From Paenibacillus spongiae (GTDB lineage: Bacteria > Bacillota > Bacilli > Paenibacillales > Paenibacillaceae), in contig NZ_CP091430.1 of the NCBI RefSeq assembly GCF_024734895.1, positions 1,528,001 to 1,592,000 of the forward strand: a stretch of DNA of 64,000 nucleotides. Direction: 5' to 3'. The notes beneath the pieces are model-generated. The model made no database searches. It was not told the DNA's origin and was given only the letters and a program-made list of their open reading frames with translations. Positions 7,993 to 16,327 of the stretch are shown in pieces; position 1 is the stretch's first letter; each line of letters opens with the position of its first letter. A program made the position numbers and the translations under genes.

Positions 7993-8052
7993 CGCAGCCA
8001 GGCCCGGGCGAAGAGCCATATCGTGAATTTCCTTCTCAAAGCAACGGCACGG

Positions 8053-8085
8053 AATACCTCTCTGAAGCATATAGAGAGGTATTTT
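8053..8085 (+). terminator. hairpin between phyH and the dehydratase gene
   Basis: AATACCTCTC (8053-8062) pairs exactly with GAGAGGTATT (8074-8083), followed by TT. It could terminate or attenuate transcription between the two genes. Confidence 0.55.
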
Positions 8086-8160
8086 GAATGATGTGAAAAT
8101 CATGGCGTATTATTTCACAAAACAATGAATAGACAACAATTCGACAGGAGGGACGAATGG

Positions 8161-10134
8161 ATGAGCAGTCTGTTCACTCGCATGATGGACGAATCGAGAC
8201 ATGACCTCTACGATATTCGCACTTCGGCGCCCGGACCTGCGGGCTCCTTGCCGCTTACGCATGAGCTGCTGATGGAGGCACCGAGCGGCGATTTATTCGG
8301 ATTGTCGCAAAATGTCGGTATGGGCTGGCTGCCGAATCAACTGCATGGCAAGCAAGTGCTCATTCTTAGCACACAAGGCGGGATTCGGAACGAGGATGGC
8401 ACGCCGATAGCGCTCGGTTACCACACGGGCCACTGGGAGGTGGGATTGCTGGCAAAAGCCGCCGCCGAAGAAATTCAGCGAAGAGGGGGAGTGCCCTTCG
8501 CCGGTTACGTCAGCGATCCATGCGACGGCCGTTCGCAGGGCACGACCGGGATGTTCGATTCGTTGCCGTATCGCAACGACGCTGCCATCGTATTCCGGAG
8601 GCTCATCCGCTCGTTGCCAACGCGACGGGCGGTGCTAGGCGTAGCTACGTGCGACAAAGGACTGCCGGCAATGATGATCGCCCTTGCCGCCATGCATGAC
8701 CTGCCTTGCATCGTTATTCCGGGCGGAGTTACCTTGCCGCCAAGCCACGGCGAGGACGCCGGTAAAGTACAGACGATAGGCGCCCGGTATGCGAATCGCG
8801 AGATTACGCTGCAGGAGGCTGCCGATGCCGGCTGCCGCGCTTGCGCAACGCCTGGAGGAGGCTGCCAGTTTCTTGGCACGGCGGCAACCGCGCAGGTCGT
8901 TGCCGAGGCGCTCGGCATGGCGCTCCCGCATTCGGCGCTTGCCCCTTCAGGCCAGCCGATCTGGGAGGAAATGGCCCGTCAGTCAGCCGCCTCGGTCATG
9001 GAGTTGGAGGCGAAAGGGATACGCATGCGGGATATCGTAACCGACGCCTCGATTCACAACGCCATGGCCGTACATGCTGCCTTCGGAGGCTCCACGAATT
9101 TGCTTCTGCATATTCCCGCGATCGCTCATGCGGCAGGATGCGCGGTTCCGACGGTAAACGACTGGGCCCGAATCAACCGGTCTGTACCGCGGCTAGTGAG
9201 CGTATTGCCGAACGGACCCGAGTATCATTCCACGGTTCGCGCTTTTCTGGCGGGCGGAGTTCCTGAAGTCATGCTGCAGCTTCGACAGCTCGGCGTGCTA
9301 GACGAAAGCGTCATGACGGCCGCCGGGGAAACTCTCGGTCGGGTGCTCGATTGGTGGAAGACTTCCGACAGACGCGCCCTGCTGCGGGAACGGCTCCGGG
9401 AGGCGGACGGCGTGGATCCGAACAGCGTCATCATGAGTCCGGAGGAATCGAAGAGACGTGGACTCACCTCGACGATTACGTTCGTGTCCGGCAATATCGC
9501 CCCGGAGGGCTCGGTTATGAAGTCGACCGCAATCGATCCCAGCGTCGTTGGCGCAGACGGGGTTTATCGGCATACGGGCAGAGCCAAGGTGTTTACGACC
9601 GAGAGGGAGGCGATCCGGGCACTGAAAACGGGCGGCATCGAAGCCGGCGATGTTCTGGCTCTGATCGGCAGAGGGCCTTCCGGAACCGGCATGGAGGAGA
9701 CGTATCAGCTTACATCCGCGTTGAAATACTTGCCTTTCGGCAAATATGTCTCGCTTATTACCGATGCGAGATTTTCCGGCGTTTCCACGGGTGCGTGTAT
9801 TGGTCATATTGGACCCGAAGCATTAGCGGGAGGGCCGATCGGCAAGCTGTTGGACGGCGATCTCATCGAGATTGTCATCGACCTTAACAGGCTGGAGGGA
9901 TCCGTCAACTTCGTCGGCCAAGGAGAGGAACGCTTCACCGCGGCGGAAGGCGAGGCTATACTGGCGGCCCGCGGCCCCCATCCGGATTTGGCCTCCGATC
10001 CGGCATTGCCTGAGGATACTCGATTGTGGGCCGCACTGCAATCCGTGAGCGGAGGTACTTGGCGCGGTTGCGTTTACGATACGGAGAGAATTATAACCGC
10101 GCTTGCCGCTGGAAAAAAAGCGCTTGGTTGGTAA
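8161..10134 (+). CDS. yjhG: YjhG/YagF-type dehydratase (probable D-xylonate dehydratase)
   Basis: A 657-residue member of the IlvD/Edd Fe-S dehydratase family, in the long YjhG/YagF branch that converts D-xylonate to 2-keto-3-deoxy-D-xylonate. Cluster and active-site segments are [32 protein letters not shown] and [19 protein letters not shown]; other family blocks are [44 protein letters not shown] and [19 protein letters not shown]. The protein matches YjhG closely along its length from memory of that sequence. ATG 8161 is chosen because AGGAGGGA lies 7 bp upstream; an in-frame ATG at 8125 lacks one. Exact sugar acid is uncertain. Confidence 0.88.
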   Translation: MSSLFTRMMDESRHDLYDIRTSAPGPAGSLPLTHELLMEAPSGDLFGLSQNVGMGWLPNQLHGKQVLILSTQGGIRNEDGTPIALGYHTGHWEVGLLAKAAAEEIQRRGGVPFAGYVSDPCDGRSQGTTGMFDSLPYRNDAAIVFRRLIRSLPTRRAVLGVATCDKGLPAMMIALAAMHDLPCIVIPGGVTLPPSHGEDAGKVQTIGARYANREITLQEAADAGCRACATPGGGCQFLGTAATAQVVAEALGMALPHSALAPSGQPIWEEMARQSAASVMELEAKGIRMRDIVTDASIHNAMAVHAAFGGSTNLLLHIPAIAHAAGCAVPTVNDWARINRSVPRLVSVLPNGPEYHSTVRAFLAGGVPEVMLQLRQLGVLDESVMTAAGETLGRVLDWWKTSDRRALLRERLREADGVDPNSVIMSPEESKRRGLTSTITFVSGNIAPEGSVMKSTAIDPSVVGADGVYRHTGRAKVFTTEREAIRALKTGGIEAGDVLALIGRGPSGTGMEETYQLTSALKYLPFGKYVSLITDARFSGVSTGACIGHIGPEALAGGPIGKLLDGDLIEIVIDLNRLEGSVNFVGQGEERFTAAEGEAILAARGPHPDLASDPALPEDTRLWAALQSVSGGTWRGCVYDTERIITALAAGKKALGW

Positions 10135-10161
10135 CAGCACCTCGTTTATGGGCACAAGAAC

Positions 10162-10205
10162 AAGGACCGCAATGAATAATTCGTTATCCATGCGGTCCTT
10201 ATTCT
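10162..10205. terminator. bidirectional terminator, yjhG / trhO
   Basis: AAGGACCGCA (10162-10171) pairs with TGCGGTCCTT (10191-10200) between two convergent genes. Confidence 0.65.
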
Positions 10206-10236
10206 ATCCCTTATGATGAGCTGCTTATCGACTAAT

Positions 10237-11184
10237 CTAGATGGCAGCCTTCTTCATGGCTTGGTCCCTATCCTGCTTTTGAGCTAAGAGGGTATTCGTA
10301 ACTTCGACGCATTCGTCGGAGCAATGGCTGCTGTGAATGACGTCGCATTCCTCGCAGCAGATGTGCTGACGGTGGCAGGCATCGTTAGCGCAGTTAATGA
10401 AGCGGTTAGACGGGCTGTCGCAGTGAATGCAGCGTCCCACCGTAATATCTTCATCCGTACGGTTAATCGGAACGGAGATGCGCTCATCGAATACGTAGCA
10501 TTGGCCGTCGAACAGACGACCCTTGACCTCTTCATCCTTGCCGTAGGTAACGATGCCCCCGTCCAGCTGGTAGACGTCCTGGAACCCTTCCTCGATCAGG
10601 AAGCCGGTCAGCTTCTCGCAGCGGATTCCGCCCGTGCAGTAAGTGAGAACGGGTTTGTCCTTGAACTGGCTCATATTCTCCCGAATCCACTCGGGGAACT
10701 CGCGGAACGCCTCGATATCGGGCCGTATCGCGTTGCGGAAATGCCCAAGGTCGAATTCGTATCCGTTCCGGCCATCGAGCACGATGACATCGTCCCGCTG
10801 GAGATACTCGTGAAACTCAACGGGGCTCAGCCGCTTACCGCCGATTACGTTCGGATCCAGCTCCATATCGGGCAAGCGGAACGTAACGAGCTCTTGTCTA
10901 TAGCGAACGAATATCTTCCTGAATGCATGCTCGTCTTCATAATCGATCTTATATACCATGTCGGTAAAAAGAGGATTCTGGCGCATATCCGCCATATATT
11001 GATCGGTCTGCTCAATCGTCCCGGACAGCGTTCCGTTAATGCCTTCGTCGGCAATGAGAATCCGTCCTTTAATGCCAAGCTGTTTACAATAAGCCAGATG
11101 CTCTTGCGTGAATTCTTGAGCATTCGGAATGTTGACAAATTTATAGAATAGCAATACGGCATATTTTGATTCTGTGTTCGTCAT
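10237..11184 (-). CDS. trhO: tRNA uridine(34) hydroxylase, rhodanese-like
   Basis: A 315-residue TrhO (YceA/YbfQ) family protein, which hydroxylates U34 in some tRNAs on the way to 5-methoxyuridine-type wobble modifications. It has an N-terminal acylphosphatase-like domain (about 1-110, LGIKGRILIADEGINGTLSG), a rhodanese domain (about 125-225) with the active-site loop YCTGGIRCEK, and a C-terminal cysteine-rich segment (CIHCDSPSNRFINCANDACHR, CCEEC) likely to bind zinc. ATG 11184 is preferred over the GTG at 11193, which sits inside the AGGGTG ribosome binding site. Confidence 0.92.
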   Translation of the reverse strand: MTNTESKYAVLLFYKFVNIPNAQEFTQEHLAYCKQLGIKGRILIADEGINGTLSGTIEQTDQYMADMRQNPLFTDMVYKIDYEDEHAFRKIFVRYRQELVTFRLPDMELDPNVIGGKRLSPVEFHEYLQRDDVIVLDGRNGYEFDLGHFRNAIRPDIEAFREFPEWIRENMSQFKDKPVLTYCTGGIRCEKLTGFLIEEGFQDVYQLDGGIVTYGKDEEVKGRLFDGQCYVFDERISVPINRTDEDITVGRCIHCDSPSNRFINCANDACHRQHICCEECDVIHSSHCSDECVEVTNTLLAQKQDRDQAMKKAAI

Positions 11185-11379
11185 TTTATTCACCCTGTTC
11201 GTTTTTTGCTAAGAAATATCCCTCTTTAACTATATAATTTTATTGAAATCAGCAGCCAAAGTCAATTTATTTAATAATTTACCAGGGTTATCACCTTCCA
11301 GCAGTTGACAACGGGGCATACCGTCCTCCATAATTAACATACATTCAAGTATACTATATATATTAAGGTGGGCTCGTGG

Positions 11380-11916
11380 ATGAAGTTACTCGGTATTTCG
11401 GGAACGGTGACCGGTTCGAAGACCCGGATCGGAACTGAAAAGGTGCTTGAAACCGTTCGGAACAGCTATGAAGATGTCACTGCGGAACTGCTTGATTTGA
11501 AGGATTATAACGTACAATTTTGCGATGGGCGGGATCCCCTTACTTATACAGGCGATACGAAGGCGGTCATCGACAAGGTGATGTCGGCAGACTTTTATTT
11601 GATTTCCACGCCGATCTATCAGGCATCGCTCACAGGCGCGCTGAAGAACCTGTTCGATCTCGTTCCCCCGTCGGCCTTCCGGGGCAAGGTCATCGGGTTT
11701 CTCGCTACAGGCGGAACGTACCAGCATTATCTGGTCATCGAGAATCAGTTGAAGCCGATCGCGGGCTATTTCAGAGCTTTTGTCACGCCAAGCTACGTGT
11801 ACCTTCACGACAATCATTTTAATGAAAACCGGGAAATCACAGATCTGGACGCTCTAAGCCGCATCGATCACCTGGCTCATGAGCTGGTATGGATGCAGCG
11901 GCAGTTAAAATCATAA
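11380..11916 (+). CDS. NADPH-dependent FMN reductase family protein
   Basis: A 178-residue flavodoxin-fold flavin reductase. It begins with the phosphate-binding strand LLGISGTVTGSKTR and contains STPIYQASLTGALKNLFDL and GFLATGGTYQHYLVIENQLKP, the family's flavin-contact segments. Such enzymes reduce free FMN for monooxygenases or act on azo compounds and quinones; no partner oxygenase is adjacent. ATG 11380 is chosen with AAGGTGGG 7 bp upstream. Confidence 0.88.
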   Translation: MKLLGISGTVTGSKTRIGTEKVLETVRNSYEDVTAELLDLKDYNVQFCDGRDPLTYTGDTKAVIDKVMSADFYLISTPIYQASLTGALKNLFDLVPPSAFRGKVIGFLATGGTYQHYLVIENQLKPIAGYFRAFVTPSYVYLHDNHFNENREITDLDALSRIDHLAHELVWMQRQLKS

Positions 11917-11930
11917 TCCATCGTCAAACT

Positions 11931-11979
11931 GCTCCATTCTTCCATCTCGCCCATGAGATCGGATGGTGGAGCTTATTTT
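11931..11979 (+). terminator. terminator after the FMN reductase gene
   Basis: Long imperfect hairpin whose outer arms are GCTCCA (11931-11936) and TGGAGC (11967-11972), followed by TTATTTT. Confidence 0.6.
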
Positions 11980-11999
11980 CAAAATCGGGCAATATAGAA

Positions 12000-12034
12000 A
12001 ACCATCCCCGCGCGAGGCGGGGATGGTTCTCTTC
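12000..12034. terminator. terminator of the ferredoxin gene
   Basis: AACCATCCCCG (12000-12010) pairs with CGGGGATGGTT (12018-12028) directly after the minus-strand ferredoxin gene. Only short T-runs follow on either strand. Confidence 0.65.
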
Positions 12035-12035
12035 A

Positions 12036-12275
12036 TTAGCGACTGCTATAAAACTGTGCCGCTTTTTCGACAAATATTTGTTCTTCTTCCGTCAATTCTG
12101 TATCCCATTTAACGGCTTCAACGGGACAGGCTGCTTCGCAAGCGCCGCAGTCGATGCAGGTGTCGACATCAATAAAGTATTGATCCGGACCTTCGGCAAT
12201 GCAGTCAACCGGACAAACATCGACGCAATCGGCTGCTTTCTCGTCGATACAAGGCTCAACGATTACAAATGGCAT
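12036..12275 (-). CDS. ferredoxin, two Fe-S cluster type
   Basis: A 79-residue electron carrier with two cluster-binding sets: C9-x7-C17-x3-C21-x3-C25 and the classical C-x2-C-x2-C-x3-CP (CIDCGACEAACPVEAV). The first set is of the kind seen in seven-iron (3Fe-4S plus 4Fe-4S) ferredoxins. It closely resembles the second ferredoxin at 15310 in length and layout (both 79 residues), implying a duplicated pair flanking the Fe-S operon. A ribosome binding site (GGAAGG) precedes the ATG. Confidence 0.93.
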   Translation of the reverse strand: MPFVIVEPCIDEKAADCVDVCPVDCIAEGPDQYFIDVDTCIDCGACEAACPVEAVKWDTELTEEEQIFVEKAAQFYSSR

Positions 12276-12405
12276 CTAGAATCCCTTCCTTTATGATGAT
12301 TTGTTGATAGCTAATCCCATGATACAGGTTTAGTGTAGTTCTCTCTTATATATTTAGTCAATATATAACCAGAAAAAACCTATTCTTTCGAGATGAGCTA
12401 TGATA

Positions 12406-12434
12406 TTGCAACCCCGAATAAAGAAAGGTACAAT
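12406..12434 (+). promoter_or_regulatory. candidate promoter of the Fe-S/globin operon
   Basis: TTGCAA at 12406-12411, 17-bp spacer, TACAAT at 12429-12434, about 90 bp upstream of the regulator gene start. Confidence 0.5.
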
Positions 12435-12521
12435 AACCGATATAATATAGTATTATGTTTATTAAATAGCTGTTACACAAAAAACGGCTGTGCAGAGTTA
12501 AAGGCCAGGTGGTGAACAACA

Positions 12522-13175
12522 GTGGAGCCTAGAGACGATTTATCGACACGGGAGACGATCCTGCATCTGCTCAAGACGAATGACGAGCTCAGCGCCAAAG
12601 AACTGACGGAGCGCTTGAATATTACCCTTATGGCGGTTCGCCGTCATATCGACGTGCTGGAACGCGATGGATTAGTGGACTCAAGGACCGTAAGGCAGCC
12701 GATGGGCCGGCCCGCTTCGGTATTCCGGCTGACCTCGAAAGCCGATGCGTTATTCCCAAGCAAGTATCATGCGGTTGCTCTTGACCTCCTCGATGAGCTT
12801 ATACAAGAAACGGAACCCGGGCTGGTTGACCGGTTGTTCGAGCGCCGTGCACACACTTTGTACAATAAATATAAAGATTCGTTGGCGGACAAGGACTTGG
12901 AAGGCAAAGTCGCCGCGCTTGCCCGGATTCAGAACGACAACGGCTATATGGCGGAATGGAAAAAAAACAGCGAGGACGAATTTCTCCTCACGGAGCATAA
13001 TTGTCCCATCTCTCAAATAGCCATTCAATATAAGCATGTTTGCCGTTGCGAATTGGAATTATTCGAGACCTTGTTGGATGCGGACATTGACCGGCCCGAA
13101 TGCTTGTCCCAGGGCGCAACGAAATGCGCGTATACGATTCGGCGTCGAGGGAGCAGTTCCGAAGCCGCGCTTTAA
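12522..13175 (+). CDS. SufR-like winged-helix regulator with C-terminal cysteines
   Basis: A 217-residue DeoR/ArsR-type regulator. The N-terminal winged helix (about 8-70, ELSAKELTERLNITLMAVRRHIDVLERDGLV) is followed by a helical region and a cysteine-rich end: C-x12-C-x-C, then ECLSQGATKCAY. This arrangement matches SufR-type regulators, where the cysteines hold an Fe-S cluster that senses iron or oxidative state; exact spacing differs from cyanobacterial SufR, so cluster binding is inferred. It begins with GTG after AGGTGG and heads a run of genes for heme and Fe-S proteins, which it probably controls. Confidence 0.82.
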   Translation: MEPRDDLSTRETILHLLKTNDELSAKELTERLNITLMAVRRHIDVLERDGLVDSRTVRQPMGRPASVFRLTSKADALFPSKYHAVALDLLDELIQETEPGLVDRLFERRAHTLYNKYKDSLADKDLEGKVAALARIQNDNGYMAEWKKNSEDEFLLTEHNCPISQIAIQYKHVCRCELELFETLLDADIDRPECLSQGATKCAYTIRRRGSSSEAAL

Positions 13176-13280
13176 CCATGGTCCGGCATTGACAAGCCCA
13201 GGCTTATTCAAGATAATTATTGAAAAAGTTCATGAAATATAGACTTTTTAAGCCGTTTTTGAGCATTGGAGGGAAGTTGA

Positions 13281-13649
13281 ATGACCCTATTCGAACAGAT
13301 GGGCGGAACGCCCGTATTGAACAAGACGGTCACGCTATTTTATCAGAATGTGGTGACTGATCCGAAGATTTCTCATTTGTTTCCGGAGGATATTACGCCT
13401 GTCATGGAGAAGCAGGCACAGTTTCTCACGCAATTTCTAGGCGGACCGCCTTTATATACAAGCGTGCACGGCCATCCGAGGATGAGAGCGCGCCACTTGC
13501 CTTTCGAAATTACGAGGGAGCGCGCGGATGCATGGCTGTCCTGCATGAGACGGGCATTGGAACAAACGGTGCCGGACGCTTCGCTTCGAGACAGTATATT
13601 GGAACGACTATCCTCATCCGCCTACTTCTTCGTTAATACGGAGGGGTAA
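13281..13649 (+). CDS. truncated hemoglobin, group II-like
   Basis: A 122-residue 2-on-2 globin. It shows the start LFEQMGGTPVLNKTVTLFYQNV, the PEDI segment, QAQFLTQFLGGPPLYTSVHGHPRMRARHLPFEI containing the proximal heme histidine in ARHLPFEI, and a group II-like tryptophan (WLSCM) in helix G. Bacterial members handle O2, NO or sulfide. The neighbouring ferredoxin and Fe-S regulator genes suggest a role in protecting or reducing Fe-S proteins. GGAGGG precedes the ATG; the next gene begins 5 bp after its stop. Confidence 0.92.
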   Translation: MTLFEQMGGTPVLNKTVTLFYQNVVTDPKISHLFPEDITPVMEKQAQFLTQFLGGPPLYTSVHGHPRMRARHLPFEITRERADAWLSCMRRALEQTVPDASLRDSILERLSSSAYFFVNTEG

Positions 13650-13654
13650 TGTAA

Positions 13655-13906
13655 ATGGGATTGGGGCTTGTCGTCGTCGAAGTATGTATCCGAAATGCAA
13701 TGGCGAAGCACGCATTGGAAGAGCTGGAGGAAGAATATCCGGAGGTTGCCATTCAACGAACGGATTGCTTGTCGATGTGCAATCTGTGCCGGGCAAGGCC
13801 TTACGCAATGGTTAACCAGAAGAAGATCTACGATGAATCGGAGGAACGATGCCTCGGCAAGGTAAAGGAAGCCGTCGAGGAGGAAATTAAGGCGTTCTTC
13901 GAATAA
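13655..13906 (+). CDS. DUF1450 (YuzB-like) protein
   Basis: An 83-residue thioredoxin-fold-like small protein of the DUF1450/YuzB group. The recognisable layout is VVEVCIRN at the start, a cysteine motif CLSMCNLC near residues 38-45, then RARPYAMVN and a C-terminal helix. The three clustered cysteines could bind a metal or take part in redox chemistry. It is tightly packed after the globin gene, whose last codons hold its ribosome binding site, so the two are co-expressed. Confidence 0.82.
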   Translation: MGLGLVVVEVCIRNAMAKHALEELEEEYPEVAIQRTDCLSMCNLCRARPYAMVNQKKIYDESEERCLGKVKEAVEEEIKAFFE

Positions 13907-13942
13907 TAACACATAAGTGGGACAGAAAGCGGGTTAAGCCTC

Positions 13943-14347
13943 ATGAAATTGTTGCGCAAGCTGTTTTCCAGCAAGTCCGGTTCACCGGAAGAATCCGTCG
14001 ATCGCCTAAGCCCGCCTGAGACCGGGCGTAACGAGGCATCTGCAATGGCTGGCGATGTGGTGCTAATTGGCCGCAGTATTCGCCGTCAGGTCGCGGCTTC
14101 TGAAGGCGTTACGATATTGGAGCTGGCGCAGAAGCATGAGGTGGATTGGAACTCGAATTGCAAACGCGGCACATGCGCGCGCTGCCGCTGTCTTGTCGTG
14201 GATGGAAGCGAGTTTTTAACCGAAACGAATGAAGCGGAATTAAACCGGTTGGAGCCCGAAGAGCTTGAAGAGGGCTACCGCTTGGCCTGTCAGACCCGGA
14301 TCCGGACTGCCGGACCGGTTACGGTGAAATATAAGCCTTATTTCTAA
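13943..14347 (+). CDS. plant-type 2Fe-2S ferredoxin
   Basis: A 134-residue protein with a positively charged N-terminal tail of about 35 residues (KLLRKLFSSKSG) followed by a 2Fe-2S ferredoxin domain. Cluster ligands are C-x5-C-x2-C in NCKRGTCARC (plus an extra Cys two residues on) and the distant cysteine in RLACQTRI. The function is electron transfer; the partner is not visible. It belongs to the operon starting at 12522. Confidence 0.88.
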   Translation: MKLLRKLFSSKSGSPEESVDRLSPPETGRNEASAMAGDVVLIGRSIRRQVAASEGVTILELAQKHEVDWNSNCKRGTCARCRCLVVDGSEFLTETNEAELNRLEPEELEEGYRLACQTRIRTAGPVTVKYKPYF

Positions 14348-14385
14348 TTTTAATTTAAGATAGCCTTGGGTGGAGGTGTATTCGT

Positions 14386-15189
14386 TTGGCGGCTCATTCT
14401 ACAACGGTACAGGACGCCAGGATGGAGAAGCTTATGGAAATGCTGGACTTGCCTAACCGCCGCTTGAAGGTCATACGGGTATCGGGCTCGGAAGGAGCAG
14501 CGGCGGTCAGCGAAGCATTGCGCACGATTCTTCAGCATAGCCAGTACGGCGTAGGGGTGTATTCCTATGCCCCGGATAAGGCTCTCTCTTCGATAACCTA
14601 TAACGGGAATGTTATGCCTCAGGATACTGCGGATGAAGTTGAGCAGCAGGTTCGCGCTGTGGCGGGCACGGTAGCTGAGCTTGGTTTTGGCAGTCTGACG
14701 GAGGAAGAAATAACCGCTGCGGTTGCGATTGTTTATTTTGCGCGCAAAGCATGCCCGTATGCTGTCATTTGGGAAACCGGAGATGGAGAAGGATGGGAGC
14801 CGGGCGGCGTTCTTATTCCCGTTCTTTCTGTTATAATGGAAAATAAAGAGCGGAACAGCGAATGGAATCATTCCGCGGTTCGCTCGTACGTACCCATTAT
14901 TAGCGGGATCAAGAGCGCAGAAGCCATTGAGGATATCGATGCTATGGCTGCCCGGCTTCAGAGCAGCCATTACGCTGCTGATCGAGATTTTCGGTACCGC
15001 TCCGCATTGTCCTTCTCGAACGACCTGCTGATTAACTTCGAGGGTCCTTACCGGACCTTGGAGAAGGTCCGGATCCGCTCGGGCAGGGATAATGACAGAC
15101 TCGCAACATCGGTTGCCATAATGACGGCCGAATTGCTGCGACAGAGATACGGGGCCTTGATTGAGGATGATTGGCATCAGTTGAGGTAG
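14386..15189 (+). CDS. FolC-like protein lacking the P-loop and C-terminal domain
   Basis: A 267-residue protein not matching a named family in a simple way, but its order of segments follows the N-terminal and central part of folylpolyglutamate synthase: LPNRRLKVIRVSGSEG (FolC: LKVIHVAGTNGKGS), YGVGVYSYA (YRVGLFTSPH), ITYNGNVM (RINGEPI), SLTEEEITAAVAIVYFARKACPYAVIWETGDG (ALTAMALLYFAEEKVDLAVLEVGLGG), and near the end FRYRSALSF with FEGPYRTLE. The ATP-binding GKGS is replaced by GSEGAAAV, and the protein stops before the C-terminal Rossmann-like domain. It is therefore probably not a ligase. The start is TTG with GGTGGAGGTG upstream. It lies in the Fe-S/globin operon. Confidence 0.6.
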   Translation: MAAHSTTVQDARMEKLMEMLDLPNRRLKVIRVSGSEGAAAVSEALRTILQHSQYGVGVYSYAPDKALSSITYNGNVMPQDTADEVEQQVRAVAGTVAELGFGSLTEEEITAAVAIVYFARKACPYAVIWETGDGEGWEPGGVLIPVLSVIMENKERNSEWNHSAVRSYVPIISGIKSAEAIEDIDAMAARLQSSHYAADRDFRYRSALSFSNDLLINFEGPYRTLEKVRIRSGRDNDRLATSVAIMTAELLRQRYGALIEDDWHQLR

Positions 15190-15309
15190 CCTGGAGCACC
15201 CGAGAGTCAGGCGGCAGCCCCAATTGAGAAGGATAGGTTCGACTAGGTTTCACCAGCTGATGTTCAATCTGAAGAACAAATATTATATTATGAAAAGGTG
15301 GTGTTACAA

Positions 15310-15549
15310 ATGAGTTATGTTATTACTTCTGCTTGCGTGGATGAGAAAGCAGCCGATTGCGTAGACGCATGTCCGGTCGATTGTATCCATGAAGGCGAGG
15401 ATCAGTACTATATTGATCCGGACGTTTGCATCGCTTGCGGTGCCTGCGAAACGATGTGTCCGGTTGCGGCGATCTATTACATCGATGATGTGCCGAAAGA
15501 AGAAGAAGCATACATCGAGAAGGCCGTTCAATTTTTTAACAACAAGTAA
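15310..15549 (+). CDS. ferredoxin, two Fe-S cluster type (second copy)
   Basis: A 79-residue ferredoxin with C9-x7-C17-x3-C21-x3-C25 and CIACGACETMCPVAAI, closely similar to the ferredoxin at 12036. It carries electrons for unknown partners and is the last gene of the Fe-S/globin run. ATG 15310 is chosen (AAAAGGTGG about 8 bp upstream), not the GTG at 15298 that overlaps the ribosome binding site. A transposon has inserted about 95 bp beyond its stop, just after its terminator. Confidence 0.93.
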   Translation: MSYVITSACVDEKAADCVDACPVDCIHEGEDQYYIDPDVCIACGACETMCPVAAIYYIDDVPKEEEAYIEKAVQFFNNK

Positions 15550-15576
15550 CGCCCTGCAATAAAACGAATCATGCCG

Positions 15577-15615
15577 CGGCTGCATCCGATTATCCATCGG
15601 AGTGCGGCCGTTTTT
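15577..15615 (+). terminator. terminator of the Fe-S operon
   Basis: CGGCTGCATCCGAT (15577-15590) pairs with ATCGGAGTGCGGCCG (15596-15610), followed by TTTTT. The ISL3 element begins 28 bp later. Confidence 0.75.
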
Positions 15616-15634
15616 GTTTGGGCTGCTTGTAATA

Positions 15635-15642
15635 TTAATTTT
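15635..15642. repeat. target-site duplication, left copy
   Basis: TTAATTTT directly abuts the left inverted repeat of the ISL3-type element; an exact copy abuts the right inverted repeat at 18651-18658. Eight base pairs is the usual duplication length for the ISL3 family. Confidence 0.85.
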
Positions 15643-15666
15643 GGGTATTCGGATTTTATGGTGGAA
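15643..15666 (+). repeat. left terminal inverted repeat of the ISL3 element
   Basis: 24 bp, starting GGGTATTCGG and ending TATGGTGGAA; exact reverse complement of 18627-18650. Confidence 0.85.
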
Positions 15667-15822
15667 TCCTCACCTTCGTCATCATAACTCTAAATCGGAA
15701 TTTAAGGTGGTCACACCCGTAGTGAATGATATGTGGTTGATTGGTTGAATAACCATATAACTGAAGGCTTTTTATAGGGGAAATAACTAAAGCCAGTCAA
15801 TTCTGTATGAGATTGACTGACT

Positions 15823-16161
15823 TTAGTTATTTGGAGTCGTGATCCATTTTTCTCCCCATTCGCGCATTTGAAGGAGTATTGTCCTATACTCCTTGCCTTT
15901 TTCCGTTAAAGAGTACTCTACGCTTATAGGGATTGTTGGGAATACTTGACGATTTACGATTTTATAATGTTCTAAATGTCGCAGGATATCTGTTAAAGAT
16001 TTGATGCTGATGTTGCTTTTGCTCAAACTTCTACGCAACTGATTGAAGCGCTGAGGACCATAATATAATTGAGAGATTACTAAGAACGCCCATTTGCTGC
16101 CTATCACTTGTAACGCTTCGTTAACAGCGGCAAGGCATATTTGCTCATCATTTCGGTTCAA
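15823..16161 (-). CDS. HxlR family regulator, transposon cargo
   Basis: A 112-residue winged-helix protein: EALQVIGSKWAFLVISQLYYGPQRFNQLRRSL, then LTDILRHLEHYKIVNRQVF and VEYSLTEKGKEYRTIL, the standard HxlR layout. Some HxlR proteins (YodB, QorR) sense quinones or electrophiles through an N-terminal cysteine; here a cysteine is present at about residue 9 (EQICLAAV), consistent with that type. It is divergent from the NmrA-family gene and separated from it by a perfect operator-like palindrome. Confidence 0.88.
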   Translation of the reverse strand: MNRNDEQICLAAVNEALQVIGSKWAFLVISQLYYGPQRFNQLRRSLSKSNISIKSLTDILRHLEHYKIVNRQVFPTIPISVEYSLTEKGKEYRTILLQMREWGEKWITTPNN

Positions 16162-16182
16162 GTTATCACTTCCTTACATGCC

Positions 16183-16199
16183 ACTTACTATTAGTAAGT
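16183..16199. promoter_or_regulatory. HxlR operator candidate
   Basis: ACTTACTA-T-TAGTAAGT, a perfect 8-bp inverted repeat around one base in the divergent region just upstream of the hxlR-type gene. It has the TAGTAAGT/ACTTACTA look of YodB/HxlR-type operators. Confidence 0.65.
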
Positions 16200-16327
16200 A
16201 AAACTAAACAAAGTGTCTTCTTACAAAGATATAATATATGATTTAATATTTCAATTGAGCATTTTAAAAACCAAGAAGACTTGGCGAGGTTTAGAAAAGT
16301 TCAAACAATCTATGAAGGAGGAAGCAT

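Noticed and set aside
7240..8103. Open frame antisense to the PhyH gene
   Set aside because: No domain or ribosome binding site; the plus strand encodes the conserved iron-binding motifs.
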